Of a DNA stretch of 42,583 nucleotides, positions 6,793-16,280 are shown in pieces (the stretch's first letter is position 1; each line of letters opens with the position of its first letter). A program made the position numbers and the translations under genes. The DNA is from Betaproteobacteria bacterium UBA3031 (GTDB lineage: Bacteria; Pseudomonadota; Gammaproteobacteria; Burkholderiales; Eutrophovitaceae): NCBI GenBank assembly GCA_002367635.1, contig DFDI01000051.1, positions 1-42,583 of the forward strand, written 5' to 3'. The notes beneath the pieces were generated by a model that saw only the letters and a program-made list of their open reading frames with translations, was not told the origin of the DNA and did not search any database.

Positions 6793-9363
6793 CTAGTCAG
6801 ATAGACGTTCCCAAGCAAACGAAGAGCGACGCACAAAGATTTCGACCAGGTATGCGACCAACGCTAGAATCATCAGAATAGGCCACAATGCAAAGCGCTT
6901 TTGCACCGTGTCGTCACCAGGCGCGAAGACTTGATCAGCACGCGCATCAAGCCCTCCTCCGGTGGATAAAGCAACCGCCGATAACAATTCAAGATTAGGC
7001 CCTGAGAAGCGATATTCAGCAGGGAAGCTTGGGAAGACAGATCGCGATCCGGCCATATCTACAACATCATCAGAGATATCACCCTTGGCCAACAGAGTTG
7101 CGGAAACTGGCTGCTGCTCCTTAAAGGGCACAACTAATTGATATTGGCCTGGTGCGATTTGCGACATATTAGCTACCCGAACCTCCTGTCCAACGCTGAG
7201 GTTCAACTCAGGCACCAAACCATTCCTATAATTACCGTCCTCAGTAAGTAGCGTTAAGTTAAAAATAGCTACGTCGCCTTGTCGTTCGCCATCGAAAAAA
7301 ACTGTCGTCGAACCTAATTGCTTGAGAACACCACGTGTGAGTTGCGACCAAAATTTACCGTAACCCTCCCACTGAACCCAATCAGCAGACCAGCGGTTTT
7401 TTACGTCCGACGTAAAAAATATTGTCTTTCCCAAGCCATACTGCCAACGCGTCAATAAAGGAGCACCCTGTTGGGTCACTAATATTGTCTCTGCAGTATC
7501 CTTAGGCTTAACGGCAATATGGCCCTTTAGTGGTGGGGCAGTTTGCAGGTCAACCCCGGATAAAGACCCAATCGCTTGTTTCATCACAGTCAGGATTGGT
7601 TCTTCTACAAGACTGGTTCCCACAACCTTCTTGGTTTCCTCAGTAAAAATCTGGGGAATCGATTCTGCAGAGAGCGCCAAATAATTACGTCCTCCGCCCC
7701 AGCTTGATAATTGCCGCATCAAACCCGGATTCCCCCCCTCCCCAATCGTAACGGTAGAAATCACAATATTACTATCCCTCATTCTTTTAACTAAGCGTTC
7801 ATATTCAGCTGGGGCAGTGTCACCATCTGACAGAAGAATGACATGTTTGGTAGGGACATCAAGATCTTTAAGTAGCCGATAAACGATACCTAATGCTGGG
7901 TATATATTAGTTTGTCCGCTCGCCTGAATACGACTGATGAGCGCCTCGGCTTTACGTTTAGACTTGACCTGTTCGACGGGAACAGGGACATATGGCTGCG
8001 AATCAAAAGCAACGACACCAAAGTAATGCTGCTCTTCGAGCAAGTCCAGGGAAGCCCGAGCAGCCTCTTTTGCATATTCAATCTTACGACCTTTCATGCT
8101 GTATGAACGGTCAATAGCAATCACAAGAGCGATATCCTTGCGCTTTTCCTGGGCCTGAAAACTAGCGGGCAATATATCTTCAATAATAGAATTCGAATAT
8201 CCATCATCTCCGAACGTGTTTTCCCCTCCAGCAAAGATGAGCCCCCCTCCGAAGTCTTTGACGTACCGTTTAATATCTTTCATAGAATTCGACGAAATCG
8301 CATCAGCTAAAACATCGGAGAGTATCAGCGCATCATAGGACTTTAATTCATCGTATTTAGGAATGAGGTCCTGAACAATCACCTCAAAACCCGAATCAGA
8401 TAGGGCCTCACTCAAATACGACGAAGCTCCTGATATGCCCTCCAGGTAGAGCACTCTCGCCTTTTTCTCAACCCAAGCACTCATTCGAGAACGATTGTTC
8501 TCAAGGTATGGGTCATTATCAACATTCATCGATACATCCAAAGGGATTAATCCGAACTCGGGGAATTTAATATTCATTTGAACATCATTGAAACCTCGAT
8601 CAACCGGATACTCTTGATTCGCGATTGAACGGCCATCAGTTGAAATGGAGATTTCAATGGTGGTTTTCTCTGGGCTATACACACTGATCAATACGGTAGT
8701 GGGTTCCAATTCCCTGAGTCGATCAGGAAATTTAACGTTGCTAATCCAGGCATCTTCCACTTGGGCAGACTCAGCCACCATGGGGAAAATGCGTACATCA
8801 GACCTTTGAGCAGACTGAACCAAATCCAGTAAGGAGCCGGTTGTTTGATTGCCATCGGAAAACAAAACAACTCTCTTAATGTAGTCAGAACCCAGCAACG
8901 CAAGCGACTCGTCGATGGCATCCTGCAGATTAGTGCCCGATTGCTCTACATAGCCAGAATCATTTAACGGCGCATCTGAACCGAGATCTGCAATGGTTAT
9001 GGCTCTTGCTTCCTGAGTCGAAGAAACAACAGCGCGGTTTTTGCCAAAGATTACAAGCTTCGATCGAGCTGGATCATGCCGCTCTTCAACTGCATCAATC
9101 CAGTTAAGCGCTTTATCTATGAAGTCGGCAGCAACACTTCGTGACACATCAACCGCATAGATTACGGAGACATCCTGACTAGCATATCGAATGATAGGCT
9201 GTGCCAAACCCACAATTACCGCTAAAATCGCCAACCCCCGAAGAATACTTACCAGCCGGAGATGCCGACGTCCAAGCGTTGTTTTTGTCTTTAAAGACAA
9301 CCACCAGAGCAATGGCAATAATAAAAGCAACCAGAGGGCGTGTGGATTTTCAATACTCAACAT
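6793..9363 (-). CDS. Membrane protein with two VWA domains and a GATase-like domain
   Basis: The last gene of the MoxR operon, 856 residues. An N-terminal BatA-type hydrophobic pair (about residues 8-25 and 40-60) is followed by a VWA domain with MIDAS motif DVSRS (about residue 72). A glutamine-amidotransferase-like domain (about 300-400, with GGGLIFAGG) comes next, then a second VWA domain with DRSYS (about 418), and a C-terminal transmembrane helix. Most of the protein is therefore expected on the periplasmic side. VWA domains bind metal and protein ligands. I chose the ATG at 9363, which gives the usual family N-terminus; an in-frame GTG at 9372 is possible, as neither has a clear ribosome-binding site. 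It lies 13 bp after the previous gene. Confidence 0.85.
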   Translation of the reverse strand: MLSIENPHALWLLLLLPLLWWLSLKTKTTLGRRHLRLVSILRGLAILAVIVGLAQPIIRYASQDVSVIYAVDVSRSVAADFIDKALNWIDAVEERHDPARSKLVIFGKNRAVVSSTQEARAITIADLGSDAPLNDSGYVEQSGTNLQDAIDESLALLGSDYIKRVVLFSDGNQTTGSLLDLVQSAQRSDVRIFPMVAESAQVEDAWISNVKFPDRLRELEPTTVLISVYSPEKTTIEISISTDGRSIANQEYPVDRGFNDVQMNIKFPEFGLIPLDVSMNVDNDPYLENNRSRMSAWVEKKARVLYLEGISGASSYLSEALSDSGFEVIVQDLIPKYDELKSYDALILSDVLADAISSNSMKDIKRYVKDFGGGLIFAGGENTFGDDGYSNSIIEDILPASFQAQEKRKDIALVIAIDRSYSMKGRKIEYAKEAARASLDLLEEQHYFGVVAFDSQPYVPVPVEQVKSKRKAEALISRIQASGQTNIYPALGIVYRLLKDLDVPTKHVILLSDGDTAPAEYERLVKRMRDSNIVISTVTIGEGGNPGLMRQLSSWGGGRNYLALSAESIPQIFTEETKKVVGTSLVEEPILTVMKQAIGSLSGVDLQTAPPLKGHIAVKPKDTAETILVTQQGAPLLTRWQYGLGKTIFFTSDVKNRWSADWVQWEGYGKFWSQLTRGVLKQLGSTTVFFDGERQGDVAIFNLTLLTEDGNYRNGLVPELNLSVGQEVRVANMSQIAPGQYQLVVPFKEQQPVSATLLAKGDISDDVVDMAGSRSVFPSFPAEYRFSGPNLELLSAVALSTGGGLDARADQVFAPGDDTVQKRFALWPILMILALVAYLVEIFVRRSSFAWERLSD

Positions 9364-9376
9364 AGGAACCACATTT

Positions 9377-11167
9377 TCACTGGGTAATACGCCGGTGGTA
9401 TAAATACCAATCCAGCATCAATAAAATAAGAGTCAAAGCACCGGCCAGGAATGCAAGCGAATACCCGGTCAAACCTGGGTTAACAATATTTTGAGAGGAC
9501 TCGAGACTCGGTAACTTTGATAGGTTAATGTCGCTAAATCGCCGATCCAGCTGGCTCACCGAAACTCTTAAGGGGCCATTTGGTGTGAATGCCGTGTACA
9601 AGCCTGTCTCTTGAGTATGGAAGTACGCCTTCCCATCGGCAAACCATAGGGGCATATCGACCCCATCGATACGATAAATCTTTGTCACATCACCAGGAAG
9701 CGTCACAACTCCTGGATTAACGCTCAAAATCGGAGGTTCATCAACTAACCAAGTAATTGAATTCGAGAGAAGAATCGGAAAGTCCGCAAGAAAAGTAAGG
9801 TTAGACTTATCAAGGTCGAATCCAAGCATAATATTCTTAACTGCACCTGGAACGGCAACTGCCAAAACCCCCCCACCCTCAGCTTCGAGCAAGGTGCGCA
9901 CATCGTCACTGACTCCGAATGCAAAACCAGTCTCGACTAAAAGATCCGCCATGGATATATTTCTAAGGATAGGGTGTGCCGTATTTTTATTGACTGCAAG
10001 TTGCGAACTACGAATTGGCGTGACTGAAACATCTAACCAGGTAGAAGAATCAACCCCGAAGAAAATAGACGGCACAGTCGGTTTACGTTCAGCTGGGATG
10101 CCGTCAAACACCAGCGCATCGAAGCTCATCTCCCCGGGCTTAATGGCAGCATACTCAGTCGGTGTTAGTCGACTTACGACTACACGTGGCATTAAGTTGA
10201 GTAATGTGAATAACTTTGAATCCTGCGTGTTCGCAACCAAGCCCACCCGAACCTGTTTCTTCTCCGTAATGTATCCAAAAGCCGTGTCATCAGCCTTAAA
10301 CCGGTCCGTGCTAGAAAATACGGCGGCCTTGACGGGACCACTTTCAAACTTCGTGGCATCAAATATATAAGTTGCTTTCTCATAAGGCCTTAAGTCAACA
10401 CGTCTCGCCAGAGTTCGTGACTCGGTTTGCGCCAACTCTATCTCAACGACTTGCGAATCGCTCCCAGCATTCACAACCTCGACAAATGCCTGCCGCCGTT
10501 TTGCGTCGCCAGGAACTGTGGCAAAAGATAGTCGAGTGATCCCAACATTGGGAACAGACTGAAACACTGAGACAAGAGTGAAATCCTCAGGCACGCCACC
10601 GATTAAGACCCCATCCGTATAGATGAATTTTTTTGAAGCATCGACTGTAGCCACCTGGGATGGAACAAGCGGCTCAAGACTGTTGCCGATTGTAAGTTGT
10701 TCAAGCATTTCCAAAGTATCTGAAATCGAGCTAAAGGAAGGTGTCGTAATTTGCCTTTGCGTATCAACTAACATGACTTGAACATCTTTTGACAAAGACG
10801 CCAAAAGTTTCATCACGGAATCTTTAGCAACGTTGTATCGACTGAGTCCAGTTTGCGTTAAAGCTTCCATCGATGGGGAGTTATCAAGAATGATTAACGT
10901 TCTATCATCAGCCTGACCATTAACCGACGGGCGTAACGCAGCTGACAACAATAAAATTGCAATCAACAACGCTAACAAAAGCGACAACCACCACCGCCAC
11001 CGTTCACTAATCAGACGAGAAGAACCAATGACTCGCTTCCAAATTATATTGGATGATATCAATCGATTGAGCACTGGCGGTCGCAAACGATACAGCAGAA
11101 TCACCGTGCCGATCAGACCAGCCAACAAAAACGAGAATAAAGGACTTGATGCGAAGAAAGTTATCAT
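9377..11167 (-). CDS. BatA/VWA-domain membrane protein
   Basis: A 596-residue protein with a BatA-like N-terminal region (hydrophobic segments about 8-27 and 58-78), a VWA domain with MIDAS motif DNSPS starting at Asp95, a long beta-rich middle region and one C-terminal transmembrane helix (about 570-590) followed by a basic end. The topology places the middle in the periplasm with both ends anchored. It overlaps the upstream DUF58 gene by 4 bp (ATGA), so translation is coupled. In MoxR operons such proteins are thought to be clients or partners of the AAA+ ATPase; the cellular process here is unknown. Confidence 0.85.
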   Translation of the reverse strand: MITFFASSPLFSFLLAGLIGTVILLYRLRPPVLNRLISSNIIWKRVIGSSRLISERWRWWLSLLLALLIAILLLSAALRPSVNGQADDRTLIILDNSPSMEALTQTGLSRYNVAKDSVMKLLASLSKDVQVMLVDTQRQITTPSFSSISDTLEMLEQLTIGNSLEPLVPSQVATVDASKKFIYTDGVLIGGVPEDFTLVSVFQSVPNVGITRLSFATVPGDAKRRQAFVEVVNAGSDSQVVEIELAQTESRTLARRVDLRPYEKATYIFDATKFESGPVKAAVFSSTDRFKADDTAFGYITEKKQVRVGLVANTQDSKLFTLLNLMPRVVVSRLTPTEYAAIKPGEMSFDALVFDGIPAERKPTVPSIFFGVDSSTWLDVSVTPIRSSQLAVNKNTAHPILRNISMADLLVETGFAFGVSDDVRTLLEAEGGGVLAVAVPGAVKNIMLGFDLDKSNLTFLADFPILLSNSITWLVDEPPILSVNPGVVTLPGDVTKIYRIDGVDMPLWFADGKAYFHTQETGLYTAFTPNGPLRVSVSQLDRRFSDINLSKLPSLESSQNIVNPGLTGYSLAFLAGALTLILLMLDWYLYHRRITQ

Positions 11168-12042
11168 CGAAACATGCCTTCCTTCTTCAACGCTGTCAGC
11201 ACCGACGCTTCAAAATCAACATCTGTTCGTAATGGAACATAGCTCCATCCCGCACGCTTAAAAAACTGTTCTGTATTCGCACGATACTTATTAAATTCCG
11301 TTCGATAGGTTGCCAGCATCGTTTCGGTCACTTGCGCACTTAGCGCTTCACGCGATTCAGAATCGATCAAAACAACCTGCCCATCTAAACTTGGGTTTTC
11401 TTCCTCCGAGGCAATAATATGACCTGCAAAAACATCATGTCCATACTGGATAAGTGGACGGAAACTATCTTCTAGTGTTTCCTCAAGTAAAAAATCTGAA
11501 ATCACGAATACCAAACCTCGAGTACGACCGATCCCAAAAAACCGACGAAACGTATTCGCCAAGTTTGTTTGGCCTTCATTTTTCAAAGATTCTAGAAAAT
11601 GCATTGCGCGCCACATTTGATTTTTACCGCGCCGCCCCGGCATCTCTTTCACTACACCGTCGGAAAATGAAATCAAACTGACACGATCATGATTTAGAAG
11701 ACCAATGTACGCCAAAACCGCGGCAAATTTTTTGGCCATCTCCAACTTGCCTGATACTTCACCACCCATTGATGAGCTGTTATCAATAAGTATGTATATA
11801 GGGGTATCAGCCTCTTCCTCAAACATACGAAGGACAAGTCGATCCAACCGCATATACGTAGCCCAATCGAGGTTCCGAATATCATCACCTGTGGAATAAG
11901 GTCTGTAATCAGCAAAAATCATGCCTAAACCAGTTCGCCGCGACCGATGCTGACCGCGCAAATGTCCCGCCACCGGCCGACGAAGCAGCAGTGAAATACC
12001 GTCTAAACGGCGCAGGAATTCCTTACTTAGAAGAGTCGACAT
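11164..12042 (-). CDS. DUF58 family protein (VWA-like)
   Basis: A 292-residue cytosolic-looking protein with the DUF58 signature YSTGDDIRNLDW (about 49-60) and a following VWA-like core whose MIDAS is DNSSS (Asp87, Ser89, Ser91). DUF58 proteins are almost always encoded next to MoxR ATPases, as here, 58 bp downstream of moxR and overlapping the next gene by 4 bp. The likely role is as an adaptor between the ATPase and the membrane VWA proteins; that is family context, not something the sequence proves. Confidence 0.9.
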   Translation of the reverse strand: MSTLLSKEFLRRLDGISLLLRRPVAGHLRGQHRSRRTGLGMIFADYRPYSTGDDIRNLDWATYMRLDRLVLRMFEEEADTPIYILIDNSSSMGGEVSGKLEMAKKFAAVLAYIGLLNHDRVSLISFSDGVVKEMPGRRGKNQMWRAMHFLESLKNEGQTNLANTFRRFFGIGRTRGLVFVISDFLLEETLEDSFRPLIQYGHDVFAGHIIASEEENPSLDGQVVLIDSESREALSAQVTETMLATYRTEFNKYRANTEQFFKRAGWSYVPLRTDVDFEASVLTALKKEGMFR

Positions 12043-12100
12043 ACATCTTCAACAATATTCTTTAATAGAGACTAGTTTTCGAGTGTGTAAGCACTAGCAC

Positions 12101-13096
12101 TCAAGTTTTAGGTAATGCAACAAAACTTACGATTTCCTCGAGTATTTGGTCAGAGTCTACTTTCTCCGCCTCAGCTTCAAAGTTAATCAGAACACGATGC
12201 CTTAACGCTGGCAACACGACTGCCTTAACATCATCGACGCTCACATAAAATCGATCGTTAAGCAGCGCATTAACCTTCGCGCCCAAGATTAATGATTGCA
12301 CACCGCGAGGGCTAGAACCAAATCGAACATATTGCTTGGCTAAATCGTGACCGTCACCACTTTCAGGGTGGGTCGCCAGCACAATAGCTATTGCATACTG
12401 TATAACCGGCTGAGCAACGGGAACCGCTCGCGCTGTTTCTCTCATTTCTAAGATCTCAGACTTACTAAGGACCTGAGATACCGTTAATTCATCTTGTTGC
12501 GTTGTACGTTCAACGATGGTTAATAAGTCTGCCGCCTCGGGGAAATCTAACCTTAACTTGAACAAAAACCGATCCATTTGCGCCTCAGGCAAAGGGTACG
12601 TGCCCTCCATCTCGATCGGATTTTGAGTGGCTAGAACAAAGAACGGCTGATCAAGTTTGTGTGTCGACCCGCCTGCAGAGACACTATTTTCTTGCATCGC
12701 CTCCAAAAGGGCGGATTGTGTTTTGGGTGTTGCTCTGTTGATTTCATCTGCAAGGAGTATGTTAGTAAATACTGGCCCATGCTGAAATACAAATGACTTT
12801 TTACCATCATCAGCTTCTCTCACAACATTGGACCCGATGATATCGCCAGGCATTAGATCAGGCGTAAATTGTATTCTGGAAAAGCCTAGATCAGTCACGT
12901 CCGATAACGTTTGTACGAGCTTCGTCTTCCCGACCCCTGGAATACCTTCGAGCAACACATGTCCGCGAACAAGTAAACACGTCAAGACATTTGAAATCAC
13001 ATCTCCATTACCAACGATAACCTTCGAGACCTCATCAACAACTTGAGAGAAACGATCCTGAAAAACTTTTACCTGTTGCTCCACATTTAACGTCAT
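12101..13096 (-). CDS. MoxR-family AAA+ ATPase
   Basis: A 331-residue AAA+ protein. Walker A is GIPGVGKTK (about 51-59) and Walker B is LLADEIN (about 114-120), with the MoxR-specific run ATPKTQSALLEAMQE after it. Sensor and arginine-finger regions are present, and the C-terminal lid runs to the end. MoxR ATPases act as chaperone-like remodelers that help assemble or activate protein complexes, usually with VWA-domain partners, which are the next three genes. It starts at ATG with an AGGAAA site and overlaps the upstream gene by 4 bp, so all five genes probably form one transcript. Confidence 0.95.
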   Translation of the reverse strand: MTLNVEQQVKVFQDRFSQVVDEVSKVIVGNGDVISNVLTCLLVRGHVLLEGIPGVGKTKLVQTLSDVTDLGFSRIQFTPDLMPGDIIGSNVVREADDGKKSFVFQHGPVFTNILLADEINRATPKTQSALLEAMQENSVSAGGSTHKLDQPFFVLATQNPIEMEGTYPLPEAQMDRFLFKLRLDFPEAADLLTIVERTTQQDELTVSQVLSKSEILEMRETARAVPVAQPVIQYAIAIVLATHPESGDGHDLAKQYVRFGSSPRGVQSLILGAKVNALLNDRFYVSVDDVKAVVLPALRHRVLINFEAEAEKVDSDQILEEIVSFVALPKT

Positions 13097-14694
13097 TTCT
13101 TATTTCCTTCATGAATATCTAAAAAATATTGTTGGACCGCTTGTCTCTGCTCTACAGAAACAAATTCACCGTTAATTACATCTGAGTCACCATAGGTGAC
13201 AGAATCGAGTCCTTGAACGATTTCCGTTCGAGCTTTGCCTTCTTTACTCGCCTTAAACTCCCAACCCGAGTCATCACCTTCGACACTATCATCACCTTTA
13301 ACTTGAGTTTTTTCTAGACGTAAAACCGCATCCAATCGTTGCGTCATACGGCCTTCCAACGCTAACGCCGCAGCATGCCCTTCAGGCGCTCCCGTTGAGC
13401 TGCCATCATCACCTTGGTCTTCCTCATTAGCAGTCACTGACCCCTGGCGAAAAAGAGAACCACCCGCCATATCGTTATTTCCAGCATCAGGCGAGGGTGT
13501 CCCATTACCAGCTTCTGCTTGGTCGGATGTGGCTGACCTGCCGCCATAATCTGCAGCACCAGTTTGGGCCAGACCAATACGCTCACCCGCACTCTCCATC
13601 CTTGAAGCGGCGGTATTCGCTCTTTCTTGAGACTCCATTTCCTGTTGTGCTTGCTCTAAATTTTCAATCAAACGTGTAATATTTCGCGGATCTGGCCGTC
13701 CGACCTCATTCAAAAGATCCCGCGCAGCGTCTCCAAGCTCCGCGGAAGATATATTGTCACTACGCGCCGTTGAGCCTGCTTGTTGTTCTTCTATACCAAG
13801 TTGCCCATCGACGTCCGATAAAGCGGCAAGTTCTTCTTGCTTTTCTTTGAGCAGCGTTAAGGCTTCTTGAATCTTGCCCTGCTCCAAAGCTCTTCCAACG
13901 CCTTCAAAACCCTTTTGTTCCAAAAGAATCTTGGATAATTTAGACAATCCTTCGCGGGTCATGACCGCGTCCATATTGATCTGATCCAACACCTCACGGG
14001 CTTTTTTCAATGCTTCCTTTTTCGCTTCATAGCTGATGTCATCTCGCTCAAAAGCCGCGAGAGCGTCATTAATCTCTTCAATATCCGATGCTTCCCGCGC
14101 ATCAAGCGCGCGCATCGGTTTTGCGTTGACGACCTCCGAGTTTGAAATACTTCGAACCTCTAGATCCGGCTTATCGGCAATCACGACATTTGATGTGCCC
14201 ACCCAGGTAATCACAAAAAATAAGATTGCCATAGCTGCTATCTTGCTACTTTGAGGCACACGTAGAGGCACCAACGCATCTGCCTTAATTGGCTGGATAC
14301 GTGCGACAGCACGTTCAAGATGAGCTGCAACAAAAGCCCCTTCCCCGACACTTGGGTGCTTTCTTTCCGACTCTATAAACCAAAGAGCGCTAAGCACCTC
14401 ATCTTTTAGCCCTGCTTTCTCATCCAGATAACGTGCCGCGTCATGAGCATCAATACTTGTCCAAGCCTTGATCCAGACATACGCCAGCAAACCTGCGATG
14501 AATCCGCCGAAGCAAAGCACAATCCAACCGGATTTAATAAGCGCGAACGGAATCGACAAAACCAATAAGGTCGCGAAAGCAAAAAAAATGGTGGCCACAG
14601 CGAATCCAAGCTCACTTATCAGACGATTAAGTCTTAATTTGCGAGCCACATCGGAGACTAGCTGGTTAATTTCTGTGCGATTCGGAGAGGACAT
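13093..14694 (-). CDS. Unknown membrane protein with coiled coil, first gene of MoxR operon
   Basis: About 533 residues and not confidently assigned; it resembles DUF4175-type proteins of MoxR loci in layout only. After a basic N-terminus there are two adjacent transmembrane helices (about 27-65), a charged region, a third hydrophobic segment near 140-160, and then a long alpha-helical, coiled-coil-prone region rich in Ala, Glu and Gln (about 190-370). A low-complexity Gly/Ser/Asp linker follows, then a short conserved-looking tail. The ATG at 14694 is preferred; an in-frame TTG at 14715 exists. A TACAAT -10-like box ends about 9 bp upstream of this ATG, so the mRNA may be almost leaderless. 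It probably anchors or organises the MoxR/VWA complex, which is inference. Confidence 0.7.
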   Translation of the reverse strand: MSSPNRTEINQLVSDVARKLRLNRLISELGFAVATIFFAFATLLVLSIPFALIKSGWIVLCFGGFIAGLLAYVWIKAWTSIDAHDAARYLDEKAGLKDEVLSALWFIESERKHPSVGEGAFVAAHLERAVARIQPIKADALVPLRVPQSSKIAAMAILFFVITWVGTSNVVIADKPDLEVRSISNSEVVNAKPMRALDAREASDIEEINDALAAFERDDISYEAKKEALKKAREVLDQINMDAVMTREGLSKLSKILLEQKGFEGVGRALEQGKIQEALTLLKEKQEELAALSDVDGQLGIEEQQAGSTARSDNISSAELGDAARDLLNEVGRPDPRNITRLIENLEQAQQEMESQERANTAASRMESAGERIGLAQTGAADYGGRSATSDQAEAGNGTPSPDAGNNDMAGGSLFRQGSVTANEEDQGDDGSSTGAPEGHAAALALEGRMTQRLDAVLRLEKTQVKGDDSVEGDDSGWEFKASKEGKARTEIVQGLDSVTYGDSDVINGEFVSVEQRQAVQQYFLDIHEGNKK

Positions 14695-14703
14695 AAGAGC
14701 GTA

Positions 14704-14812
14704 ATTGTATACCAAGTATGCGGCGTCCCGCTCTTCTCCAAAAGTGGTTAAGTTATAGGTCGTGATTGAAGTTTCCAGGACACGTCGACCGAATCGGCCG
14801 ATCAGATATACT
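14704..14812. promoter_or_regulatory. Divergent promoter region with a 10-bp palindrome
   Basis: Between the MoxR operon and the sulfatase-like gene there is a minus-strand -10-like TACAAT at 14704-14709 and a plus-strand -10-like TATACT at 14807-14812. Both lie within about 10 bp of the respective start codon, which suggests very short or absent leaders. No good -35 is visible for either. ATCGGCCGAT (14793-14802) is a perfect palindrome placed inside the plus-strand spacer, a position where a bound protein would block transcription. Confidence 0.35.
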
Positions 14813-14819
14813 TAAAAAT

Positions 14820-16253
14820 ATGGCAACCAATCGAATTTCGAAATTTCTCATTACGGCGCTCACATATCTCTGCGGCATAAGTTGCATCATTAATGCCGGA
14901 TGGGTCAACGCGGGAGATAAACCCCACATCATATACATCATGGCGAATGACTTAGGATGGAGAGATCTGGGGTTTCATGGGGGGCGTGCACCCACACCAC
15001 ACATTGATGCACTATCAGGATCTGGCGCCCGTCTCGAAGGTTTCTATACCCTACCTCATTCGTCATCGACTCGCGCAGCACTCTTGACCGGCCGATACCC
15101 TTATAGATTTGGACTTCAAACCAATTCGATCTTATCGTGGAGTACTTACGGCATTCCTCAGGGGGAACGCCTACTTTCCCAAGCACTAAACCTAGCAGGT
15201 TATCGAACAGCTTTGCTTGGTTCTTGGTTGCTCGGTCACGCCAAAAGGAGTCATCTTCCAACACAGAGAGGTTTTGACTATTTCTATGGCAGCCTCACAC
15301 CGACTGGGGACCACTTAAAGAAAATCAACACGATCGGTCTTAATGACTGGTTTGAGGGTGAAAAACAGATTACGGAGTTTGGATACGCAACAGATCTAAT
15401 TAGTAAAAAATCTACAACACTCATCGAGGAGCACGACCAGACCATACCGCTTTTCATGTTGATTAACTTTCCTACTCCTGGAATGCCACTTCAAGCACCC
15501 CATAACCTTGTGACAAAATTCAACCAGTTTGAGGATCAAGCAACACAGACCTACCTGGCGATGGTTTCCCAAATTGACGCGGCTGTTGGCAAAATCATCA
15601 TAGCGCTCGATAAAAAGGGGGTACGTCAAGACACCGTCATTATTTTTCATAGTGATAATGGGGGTTCAGTCAAACGGAAATATTTATCAGGGGATGGTGA
15701 TAGCAAAAAAACCGTGAGTGATAACGGTCCGTTTCGTTCGGGAAGCGGATCACTTTATGAAGGTGGCGTTCGCGTTCCTGCAATAGTTTCCTGGCCCGGA
15801 AAAATAAAACCAACAATTTCGACTGAGCGCGTCCACGTCCTTGACCTGTATGTCACTTTGCTTGAATTCGCGGGAGCATCTACGAGCAAGAATGATCAGG
15901 TCAAACCAGTAGACGGCATCAGCATATCAACGCTACTTTTTGAAAATAAATTGCTCCCTAAGAGAACTCTAGTACTCAACGTCACAGAACTGGGTGGAGC
16001 CATCTTAAGAGACAACTGGAAATTGATTTTGGTCAGCACACTTCCCTCGCAAAGGGAACTCTACGATATTGAGAACGATCCTTCAGAAGAAATAAATGTC
16101 GTGAGTAAATATCCGGAAATTGCTGATGAGCTCACGGATGCATTACTAGAAGCTTCTTGGGAAATGACCCCTTCACTTTACTTGAAAGACCTATCCAATG
16201 CGCGCAACCACTACACACCCATGATTTGGAGTGAAAACCCACAACGGCCTTAA
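14820..16253 (+). CDS. Secreted sulfatase-fold protein lacking catalytic residues
   Basis: The 477-residue protein starts at ATG 14820, which gives a clean signal peptide ending near residue 31; a TTG at 14766 would bury it. Overall it follows arylsulfatase B: PHIIYIM-x-x-DLGW, TPHIDAL, RAALLTGRYPYRFG, the AGYRTALLG helix, HSDNGG and SLYEGGVR. The active site is dismantled. The formylglycine position is Ser81 and the following Pro is Ser83. The first metal Asp is Asn43. The GKWHLG motif is GSWLLG (Lys to Ser135, His to Leu137). The later His is Gly221 and the last Lys is Ser309. Asp44, Asp279, Asn280 and Arg85 remain. Alignment is from memory of ARSB. It is probably a binding or structural pseudoenzyme. 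It lies 27 bp before the 2-hydroxyacid dehydrogenase gene. Confidence 0.8.
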   Translation: MATNRISKFLITALTYLCGISCIINAGWVNAGDKPHIIYIMANDLGWRDLGFHGGRAPTPHIDALSGSGARLEGFYTLPHSSSTRAALLTGRYPYRFGLQTNSILSWSTYGIPQGERLLSQALNLAGYRTALLGSWLLGHAKRSHLPTQRGFDYFYGSLTPTGDHLKKINTIGLNDWFEGEKQITEFGYATDLISKKSTTLIEEHDQTIPLFMLINFPTPGMPLQAPHNLVTKFNQFEDQATQTYLAMVSQIDAAVGKIIIALDKKGVRQDTVIIFHSDNGGSVKRKYLSGDGDSKKTVSDNGPFRSGSGSLYEGGVRVPAIVSWPGKIKPTISTERVHVLDLYVTLLEFAGASTSKNDQVKPVDGISISTLLFENKLLPKRTLVLNVTELGGAILRDNWKLILVSTLPSQRELYDIENDPSEEINVVSKYPEIADELTDALLEASWEMTPSLYLKDLSNARNHYTPMIWSENPQRP

Positions 16254-16280
16254 CTGAACATTATCATCTCGACTATTCAT

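Noticed and set aside
9894..10370. 158-codon open frame on the plus strand inside the VWA gene
   Set aside because: Antisense to a well-supported membrane VWA protein, with no start signals and no recognisable domain.
14766..14819. Upstream TTG start for the sulfatase-like protein
   Set aside because: It would place 18 charged residues before the signal peptide, and the plus-strand -10-like box lies inside this stretch. ATG 14820 gives a normal signal peptide.
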